Positions 1 to 4,429 of a stretch of DNA of 5,439 bases are shown one piece after another. Each line of letters opens with the position of its first letter. Positions within the stretch are counted from its first letter, which is position 1. Source of the stretch: an uncultured Porphyromonadaceae bacterium (GTDB lineage: Bacteria > Bacteroidota > Bacteroidia > Bacteroidales > Muribaculaceae). Made by a program: the position numbers and the translations under genes. The stretch covers positions 1 through 5,439 of the forward strand of contig CAJJOX010000157.1 of assembly GCA_905193485.1 (NCBI GenBank). Reading direction: 5' to 3'. The notes under the pieces were generated by a model. It was not told the origin of the DNA. It did not search any database and saw nothing but the letters and a program-made list of their open reading frames with translations.

Positions 1-159
1 CGTGGCGTTTATAGAAAAAAAAAAAAATACCACCAAGACGCCGATATCCGCAACAGCCGTGTCAAATCGCGGCAGACTGTTGCGGCTGACACGCCTCAAT
101 TGAAAACCGGCCTGTATAGCGATTTGTTGTCGTCGATCCGAAAATCCCTCAATGAGTGA
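1..159 (+). CDS. C-terminal fragment of an unidentified protein (runs off left edge)
   Basis: Frame 1 is open from the first base for 52 codons and ends at TGA 157-159. The last 43 codons, after the A run, read as a plausible hydrophilic C-terminus closing with an amphipathic stretch (LYSDLLSSIRKSLNE). About two thirds of those codons end in G or C, against about half with G or C at the first position, which favours this strand over the antisense frame; that frame is also open from an ATG at 240 to the edge. I do not recognise the family. The 13-A run at 15-27 codes for lysines here and is a likely place for an assembly error, so the frame upstream of position 28 is not secure. The gene converges with the minus-strand genes, and the paired hairpins at 171-230 lie just past its stop. 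Confidence 0.4.
   Translation, partial: RGVYRKKKKYHQDADIRNSRVKSRQTVAADTPQLKTGLYSDLLSSIRKSLNE
48..93. repeat. Two interleaved inverted repeats
   Basis: CCGCAACAG at 48-56 is the exact reverse complement of CTGTTGCGG at 77-85. CGTGTCA at 58-64 is the exact reverse complement of TGACACG at 87-93. The order is a-b-a'-b', so the two stems overlap rather than nest. A simultaneous pseudoknot looks sterically poor because only one base (86) would have to span a 9-bp stem, so the stems are more likely alternatives or a DNA-level site. Both lie inside the open frame that ends at 159. The function is unknown. Confidence 0.55.
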
Positions 160-170
160 CGGATTTGCCG

Positions 171-192
171 AAAAATTCCCTTTAAAGGGGAA
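171..192 (-). terminator. Terminator-like hairpin, distal copy
   Basis: On the minus strand this reads TTCCCCTTTAAAGGGAA followed directly by TTTTT. The TTCCC/GGGAA stem contains a perfect palindrome, CCCTTTAAAGGG (178-189). The T run follows only on the minus strand, so it fits an intrinsic terminator for leftward transcription, from the transporter gene or the F5/8 remnant. The stem is short (5-6 bp), so termination may be weak. The palindrome could instead be a protein-binding site. Confidence 0.5.
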
Positions 193-200
193 GAAATCAT

Positions 201-230
201 AAAAAATATTCCCTTTTGAGGGGAAATATC
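201..230 (-). terminator. Terminator-like hairpin, proximal copy
   Basis: On the minus strand TTCCCCTCAAAAGGGAA is followed by TATTTTTT. The TTCCC/GGGAA stem can be lengthened by GATA pairing with TATT across one bulged base. The 17-bp core (209-225) matches the core at 176-192 in 15 of 17 positions and lies 33 bp from it in the same orientation. This would be the first of two tandem terminators met by leftward transcription. Confidence 0.55.
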
Positions 231-239
231 GATTCGACA

Positions 240-364
240 TAGGGCGTGGCCGTTCCTCCCACAAGTAGGGACGCGCCATTCGGTTCGTCCGCCAATACAA
301 AGCCATCAGCCAATGCTGCGTATTTCTAACGCCTACTGCTGGCGCACCGGTGGCACGCCCCTAC
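240..364. repeat. REP- or MITE-like intergenic repeat element
   Basis: GTAGGGACGCGCC at 265-277 and GGCACGCCCCTAC at 352-364 form a 13-position inverted pair. Eleven positions are identical and the other two can form G-U pairs, so the 100-bp unit could fold with all 13 pairs. A third, degenerate direct copy, TAGGGCGTGGCC, lies at 240-251, and an 8-bp palindrome, CACCGGTG, lies at 345-352. No coding frame fits the element. The right boundary coincides with the place where protein similarity of the neighbouring F5/8 fragment stops. It could be a small non-autonomous mobile unit or a family of dispersed GC-rich palindromes; the copy number in the genome cannot be seen from here. Confidence 0.5.
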
Positions 365-538
365 CGTTGAAATTATTTTCAGATACCTCACACCTTTAGG
401 TTTGGAGAGGACAATACATGCGCGGCTTTGGTAAGCGGCCAAATCCACGTTTCCCCAATCGGTATATGAAGTTCCGTCTACACACGTCTGCAATATCAGA
501 GTATGGTTGCTTCTTTTAGTCTGAAGATCGACGGGCCG
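326..538 (-). pseudogene. Remnant of an F5/8 type C (discoidin-like) domain
   Basis: A minus-strand frame bounded by TGA (541-539) and TAG (328-326) has no ATG. It encodes a stretch resembling the end of an F5/8 type C domain: LQTCVDGTSYTDWG (493-452), then a Pro and RYLK (388-377). Aligned with the intact F5/8 domain encoded at 1783-3150, the T..(D/N)GT...DWG block, the Pro five residues before the RY tyrosine, and RY all line up with a single one-residue gap. Similarity ends at about codon 367; the codons from 364 to the stop are encoded by the repeat element starting there. The N-terminal part of the domain, any signal peptide and a start codon are missing, so this is a fragment cut at both ends rather than a working gene. 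It may be a relic of another surface glycan-binding protein of the same locus type. Confidence 0.55.
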
Positions 539-603
539 TCATAGACCGCTTTCCCGCTCTTGGGCGGCGGGTGTCGCCGGGAGGTTGGTTTGCCTGAGTG
601 TGG

Positions 604-1542
604 TTACCGCCGGCGCCGTCTGTTTATTCTTGGGAACAGTCTGCGGAAACGGACAAGGTATGACGTGATCCGTCCGCCTCCCACTACGAAGCTTACCGAC
701 AGGATTATCAGCAGCAGTCCGGTCAGGTCGCGCATGGTCAGCTCCTCTCCGAATACGCTCATGCCGATAATCACGGCGGTGGCCGGTTCCAGGGCGCCGA
801 GAATGGCTGTCGGTGTCGATCCGATAGATTGTATGGCTTTGGTCGTGCACAGAAAAGACACCACCGTCGGCAGCAACGCGAGCGCCGCAATGTTGCCCCA
901 CATATACCAGTGGAGAGGAAGCCGCAGTGTTTCTCCGGGAGTCATGGCTATTTTCAGTCCGAAAAGCGCGGCGCCGCAAAGCAGAACGTAGAATATCAGT
1001 TTCACCGTCGCAACCTGTCGCAGTCCCGGTCTGTTGACCCCGACAATGTAGATGGCATAAGTCAGGGATGAAAGCATCACAAGCATTGTTCCGGGCAGGC
1101 TGAGCGTCGCCCCGTCAGAAGCCTTGAAGAGCAGTCCGATTCCCGACAAGGCGATCAATATGCAGACCGATGTGAAAAGATTCAGCCGTTCGCCGAAAAA
1201 AAGCGCCATTATCACGGCCACCATCAGCGGATAGACAAACAGAAGCGTCGACGCTATCCCGGCGTCCATGAAGTTGTAGCTCTGAAACAGGGCAAGCGAC
1301 GACACCGCCATCATCACTCCCATGATCAGCAGAGAGGGGAGATAAGTTCCGCTGACTTTAAGATCGCGTCCGCGCGACTTCGCCATCACCGCCATAAGCG
1401 GAACGGCCGCAGCGTAGCGCAGAAACAATACACTGTCGGCATCCATCCCCTCCTTGTATAGCGGCAGTGCGAAGAGAGGATTCAATCCGTAGGTGGCTGC
1501 GGCAATTGCCCCAAGTGCATATCCTTTGATTTTCTGATTCAT
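604..1542 (-). CDS. EamA/DMT-superfamily transporter, 10 TM
   Basis: An inner-membrane protein of 312 residues, the usual length for the two-domain EamA family of the drug/metabolite transporter superfamily; members export or import small metabolites such as amino acids. The substrate here cannot be told. Ten hydrophobic segments are visible at about 7-27, 36-54, 68-88, 94-115, 121-139, 149-168, 180-198, 211-232, 243-264 and 271-290. Both halves carry the family signature, a Pro in a membrane segment followed by GE: AGIAST...YPLMVAV...FFGERLN (94-121) and STPTAILGALEPATAV...FGEELT (242-269). The C-terminus is a very basic tail with nine arginines (291-312), expected in the cytoplasm. The ATG at 1542 is chosen because the membrane domain starts at once (MNQKIKGYALGAIAAATYG); the frame extends to a TTG at 1656, but that TTG falls in the predicted promoter. 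No clear Shine-Dalgarno is present. The gene is separated from the upstream operon by a terminator and looks unrelated to it. Confidence 0.9.
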   Translation of the reverse strand: MNQKIKGYALGAIAAATYGLNPLFALPLYKEGMDADSVLFLRYAAAVPLMAVMAKSRGRDLKVSGTYLPSLLIMGVMMAVSSLALFQSYNFMDAGIASTLLFVYPLMVAVIMALFFGERLNLFTSVCILIALSGIGLLFKASDGATLSLPGTMLVMLSSLTYAIYIVGVNRPGLRQVATVKLIFYVLLCGAALFGLKIAMTPGETLRLPLHWYMWGNIAALALLPTVVSFLCTTKAIQSIGSTPTAILGALEPATAVIIGMSVFGEELTMRDLTGLLLIILSVSFVVGGGRITSYLVRFRRLFPRINRRRRR

Positions 1543-1625
1543 GTGTGACGTGGAGAATTTTCTAATATTGTCGTCAGGCAATGCGGTCATGCCATCGCTG
1601 CATACCGCGGTTTGAAATCCGGGCG

Positions 1626-1656
1626 CAAATTTACTAATAATGCTCGGCTGAAACAA
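1626..1656 (-). promoter_or_regulatory. Bacteroidetes-type promoter for the transporter gene
   Basis: On the minus strand TTG (1656-1654) stands 20 bases before TAAATTTG (1633-1626). This fits the known Bacteroides sigma factor consensus, a TTTG-like -33 element and TAnnTTTG at -7 with a spacer of about 20. Transcription would begin near 1620, leaving a leader of roughly 75-80 bases before the ATG at 1542. This is a consensus match only; the start site is inferred. Confidence 0.65.
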
Positions 1657-1661
1657 TATCG

Positions 1662-1692
1662 CCGTCGTGTGTCATTTTTTCGTGCACGACGG
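1662..1692. promoter_or_regulatory. 8-bp inverted repeat, possible operator
   Basis: CCGTCGTG at 1662-1669 and CACGACGG at 1685-1692 are perfect reverse complements separated by 15 bases that include a T6 run. The repeat lies five bases upstream of the -33 element of the transporter promoter and just after the operon terminator. No T run follows either arm, so it does not look like a second terminator. A regulator-binding site is possible but unproven. Confidence 0.4.
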
Positions 1693-1699
1693 ATTATAT

Positions 1700-1735
1700 A
1701 AAGAATCCCGGAACATCACTGCCCCGGGATTCCCT
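1700..1735 (-). terminator. Terminator hairpin closing the glycan-utilization operon
   Basis: Beginning 47 bases after the stop of the F5/8 protein gene, the minus strand has GAATCCCGG and its exact complement CCGGGATTC with a 12-base loop. The stem extends to 12 pairs (AGGG...TTT) with two G-U pairs and is followed by TTTATATAAT. The T tract is broken, so it is less than ideal, but the GC-rich stem and its position support an intrinsic terminator separating this operon from the transporter gene. Confidence 0.7.
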
Positions 1736-1782
1736 CTTGTTATCATTAACCGTTTATGCTAAAACGGATGGCTGGATTTCGT

Positions 1783-3150
1783 TTATTCGGCATAGAATCT
1801 CATACCGGTGGGGAAGGTGCCGTATGCTGAGCTGTAAGAGGGCTGACCGACTGTCAACTCGATATAGCGGCATGTCGTCGGATTTTCAAATTTGAAAATC
1901 TCGTTGTCTGTATAGGCAAAGTTGCCTTCTGTCGGACCCCAGTCAGACCATCGCGTACCGTTGGCACTTGTTTTTACGCTTGTGAAACTATTGACAGCAT
2001 AGTACCATGCGAAGAAACGACATTCAAATCCGGTAATGGTTTTTTCTTCGCCAAGGTCAACCAGAATCACGTCGCCGACAGACCAGTAATTGATGCCTGC
2101 GTCACCATAATTGTTCAGCAAGGATGTCCAGTCGTAGGTTCCGTCTTCATCGGTAAAGGTCGATTCTCCATTTACTTTGACGTTCCAGTTGGCGCAGCTG
2201 AACACAGATCCGAGCGAAGCGGCAGAGGTGATCAGCGAACAGGTTCCCGGAGTGGATTTGACTGCAACGTAAGCTATTTCGTTTGCGAGTTCAGCGCCGG
2301 TTCCGGAGATCGCTGTGGCACGTATGGGAAGAACGTAGTCTTTGATCTCGATGTTTGTGCTGCTTATAGTCACGGGCAGGTCGGCATTGCCCTCTCCCTT
2401 TGCGATTGTCACTGTCGAGGGTACGGTAGCTCCGGGAAGCAGTGCGCAGTCGGTTCCGTTGGTGGAATTGTATCCTTCGACGAGAGTGGGATCTACAGAC
2501 AGTTGCACTGTGATGGCTTCGTCGGCAGCCCAGTCGGCAGAGAGGAATCCGGCGACTTTAAGCGAACCGAGAGCTGTAGCCCAATCTTTTTCAAGAATGC
2601 GGGTAGTGCTGCTGTTGAGCTCAACCAGATTGCTCTTGTAGTTGAAGATCAGGAATATGCGACTGCTTTTGCTCACCTGGATTCCTTGTGCATCCTTGAT
2701 AACAACAGGGAGGATGAGGTCGTCGGTATTGTTTACAAGAAACGAGCGATCGGCGAAACTGATCGTGATAGAATCGGGCGTGATGTACTCGCCGGCGGCG
2801 ATGTGCATGGTGGGATTGACCAACTGTGCGCCTTCCAGATACTTGTAATCCTTGTTGTTGGCTGCATTATATTCTTCAACGGCGGCCGGATCAAGTTCGA
2901 CGGTGACAGTGATATCTTTGGGTGCCGGTTTGGTCAGACGCACGGGCACGAGTTTCAGGGGGTCATCCAGTGTGCTGATGAAGTCGCCGGTCGCTTTGTA
3001 TTCAAGTGCGGCATATGACGTGTGCGGCTGATAGAGATAACAATAGTTGATGTCATACGGTTCAACGGTGTCATCGTCGTCGCAGGCTGTGAGTGGCACC
3101 AGAGATGCCACTACAGCGCATGCTGCTATATATTTCCAAAATTTTTTCAT
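1783..3150 (-). CDS. Surface lipoprotein: two DUF1735 domains plus F5/8 type C domain
   Basis: A 455-residue predicted surface glycan-binding protein. MKKFWKYIAACAVVASLVPLTAC is a lipoprotein signal peptide in two parts: a basic start (MKKFWKY) and a hydrophobic run ending at lipobox LTAC, with Cys23 lipidated. DDDD directly after Cys resembles the acidic export signal that sends Bacteroidetes lipoproteins to the cell surface. Two DUF1735 copies follow at about 65-170 and 190-297, each with the D-(x3-4)-EYN / EGYN block (VELDPAAVEEYNAANNK; LSVDPTLVEGYNSTNG), an I(A)xG strand and a LP(V/I) strand. The C-terminal 305-455 region fits an F5/8 type C (discoidin-like) carbohydrate-binding fold: VDLGEEKTITGF (364-375), TSANGTRWSDWG (394-405), CRYIEL (427-432) and the closing GMRFYAE. 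No catalytic motif is seen, so a binding role is inferred. It is the last gene of the operon, 40 bp after the LamG protein, with an A/T-rich leader lacking a Shine-Dalgarno, as is common in this phylum. Confidence 0.88.
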   Translation of the reverse strand: MKKFWKYIAACAVVASLVPLTACDDDDTVEPYDINYCYLYQPHTSYAALEYKATGDFISTLDDPLKLVPVRLTKPAPKDITVTVELDPAAVEEYNAANNKDYKYLEGAQLVNPTMHIAAGEYITPDSITISFADRSFLVNNTDDLILPVVIKDAQGIQVSKSSRIFLIFNYKSNLVELNSSTTRILEKDWATALGSLKVAGFLSADWAADEAITVQLSVDPTLVEGYNSTNGTDCALLPGATVPSTVTIAKGEGNADLPVTISSTNIEIKDYVLPIRATAISGTGAELANEIAYVAVKSTPGTCSLITSAASLGSVFSCANWNVKVNGESTFTDEDGTYDWTSLLNNYGDAGINYWSVGDVILVDLGEEKTITGFECRFFAWYYAVNSFTSVKTSANGTRWSDWGPTEGNFAYTDNEIFKFENPTTCRYIELTVGQPSYSSAYGTFPTGMRFYAE

Positions 3151-3190
3151 TTTGTGATAGTGTTTTGGGGTTTATTACTTTTCGGATTGG

Positions 3191-4402
3191 TTATTCAAAA
3201 GAATATTCCGTCCACGAATGTGCTTCGTTGTTTCCTCCGTTGTCGGCAGAACCGATAGTGATGTCATGTCCGTTGCCGGTTACATCGTGAAGAATGTCGC
3301 CCTGACCTTCGTTCATCGGGATATAGAACACGAGGTTGGGATCGGTGTATTTAACCTCTTTCTTCATGAATTTCTGGATCTGGGCTGCCGAGCGGGTTGT
3401 CTTCCACAAGCGCACCTGACAGATTTCGATATAGTCCTGGAAGTAGCGTGAGCCGCTGCCGCACATTGTCAGTCCCTCAAATTTCAGCACGGTACCCGCA
3501 CCGCCGTTTGCACGGTTGACCTCTACGCCGTTTTTGTAGAGAATCACATCGCCGGTGGCAGCATCGTAGGTGTGAGCGAAGTGGATCCATGTTCCCCAGG
3601 GGAGTTTCTTCGACTCATCATTCGGGTCGCCCGAGTCATAGTTGGCATCGATGCCCATGGTCTTGATCTGGAGGAATTCGTGTTTGCCGGCGCGTCCGTC
3701 TGATCCGCCATAGGTCAGGTCACCGAAGCGGACATAGAGCTCTTTGTTGCCCTGGAAGGCGAAGAGCGCCTGATTGTTTGTGGAGAAGCCACCGTTGCCT
3801 GTGGTGTTTGTTACGCGTACCCACCATTCGAGGGTGAGGTTGTTGAATTCCACCGGGTCTGTCCAATTCATTTTCATGGCGTTGTCATAGTAGAATGCCG
3901 GAGCCTTCTGGGTCAGGATCTTGCCGAGCGTGACAATGAAAATGTTGGATCCTTGTGAGATTTTCACGCCTTCTGCTGAGGTGATTTTGATGGGGGCGGC
4001 ATAATCGACGCCGGCTTCGCCGTTGAATGAAGTTATTTCGACCTCGACTTCAGCCGTCGATGCACCGGCCGGAATTACTACTTCCGAGGGGATAGTAATA
4101 TATTCCTGCGGGATCATGACGAATTCAGTTTCATTGCGCTGATTATAGGCTTCGAGTGTTGCTTGGTCCAGAGCGAGCTGCACTTTAGTGTCGGATGCCG
4201 CTTTCTGTGCCATACGCACGGTTATCTTTGTGGAAGAGTGCTCTCCGGTCGGCCCGAGAACGATTTCAGACGAAGGATCGCTTCCGACGGCTTCGGAGAT
4301 ATAGATCATATTGTCAATCGTATCGTATTTGGCATCGTCGCATGCTGTGAATGTGGTGGCGACAATACCGAGTGCGAATAGATTTATTGCTATTTTTTTC
4401 AT
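3191..4402 (-). CDS. Surface lipoprotein: DUF1735 plus LamG/concanavalin-like domain
   Basis: A 403-residue predicted glycan-binding lipoprotein. The signal peptide (MKKIAINLFALGIVATT) ends in lipobox FTAC with Cys21, followed by DD. One DUF1735 domain covers about 30-160, with LALDQATLEAYNQRNET (76-92), VVIPAG (108-113) and the closing SNIFIVTL strand. Residues 185-403 form a LamG/concanavalin A-like lectin domain: LEWWVRV (191-197), WGTWIHFAHTYDAATGDVIL (269-288), the turn YKNGVEV (289-295), QVRLWKTTRSAAQI (329-342), and the tail FYIPMNEGQGD...DVTGNGHD (359-380). No glycosidase residues are recognisable, so binding is inferred rather than catalysis. The gene starts 27 bp after the GH18 stop and ends 40 bp before the two-DUF1735 protein, indicating co-transcription. 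In B. thetaiotaomicron N-glycan loci, DUF1735/LamG proteins occupy this position next to the GH18 enzyme. Confidence 0.88.
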   Translation of the reverse strand: MKKIAINLFALGIVATTFTACDDAKYDTIDNMIYISEAVGSDPSSEIVLGPTGEHSSTKITVRMAQKAASDTKVQLALDQATLEAYNQRNETEFVMIPQEYITIPSEVVIPAGASTAEVEVEITSFNGEAGVDYAAPIKITSAEGVKISQGSNIFIVTLGKILTQKAPAFYYDNAMKMNWTDPVEFNNLTLEWWVRVTNTTGNGGFSTNNQALFAFQGNKELYVRFGDLTYGGSDGRAGKHEFLQIKTMGIDANYDSGDPNDESKKLPWGTWIHFAHTYDAATGDVILYKNGVEVNRANGGAGTVLKFEGLTMCGSGSRYFQDYIEICQVRLWKTTRSAAQIQKFMKKEVKYTDPNLVFYIPMNEGQGDILHDVTGNGHDITIGSADNGGNNEAHSWTEYSFE

Positions 4403-4410
4403 GTATTATA

Positions 4411-4417
4411 TTCCTTT
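4411..4417 (-). promoter_or_regulatory. Shine-Dalgarno-like site of the LamG protein gene
   Basis: The minus strand reads AAAGGAA, eight bases before the ATG at 4402, within the 27-bp gap after the GH18 stop. It supports this start codon. The other genes in the window lack a comparable site, so this one may be translated with more help from 16S rRNA pairing. Confidence 0.45.
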
Positions 4418-4429
4418 GTTTGGTTGTGG

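Noticed and set aside
48..93. A folded H-type pseudoknot from the alternating inverted repeats
   Set aside because: The connecting base at 86 alone would have to cross a 9-bp stem, which is not feasible with both stems fully formed.
1..240. Minus-strand frame open from ATG 240 to the left edge
   Set aside because: Its start runs through the two terminator hairpins (giving repeated FPSKGN/FPFKGN) and its end is a poly-Phe run from the A tract; base bias by codon position favours the plus-strand frame. Not fully excluded.
541..580. Small GC hairpins just after the transporter stop as its terminator
   Set aside because: The stems are only about 5 bp (CGGCG/CGCCG, CCCGC/GCGGG) and no T run follows on the minus strand.
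539..991. Open frames of about 145 residues on both strands within the transporter gene
   Set aside because: Both overlap the EamA coding region in other frames, are Arg- and Ser-rich without domains, and are typical shadows of GC-rich coding sequence.
1543..1656. N-terminal extension of the transporter from TTG 1656 or ATG 1590
   Set aside because: The extension is not hydrophobic or domain-like, overlaps a good promoter, and the EamA domain starts immediately after ATG 1542.
2503..3018. 171-residue plus-strand open frame
   Set aside because: It lies wholly antisense to the well-supported DUF1735/F5/8 gene and shows no recognisable domain.
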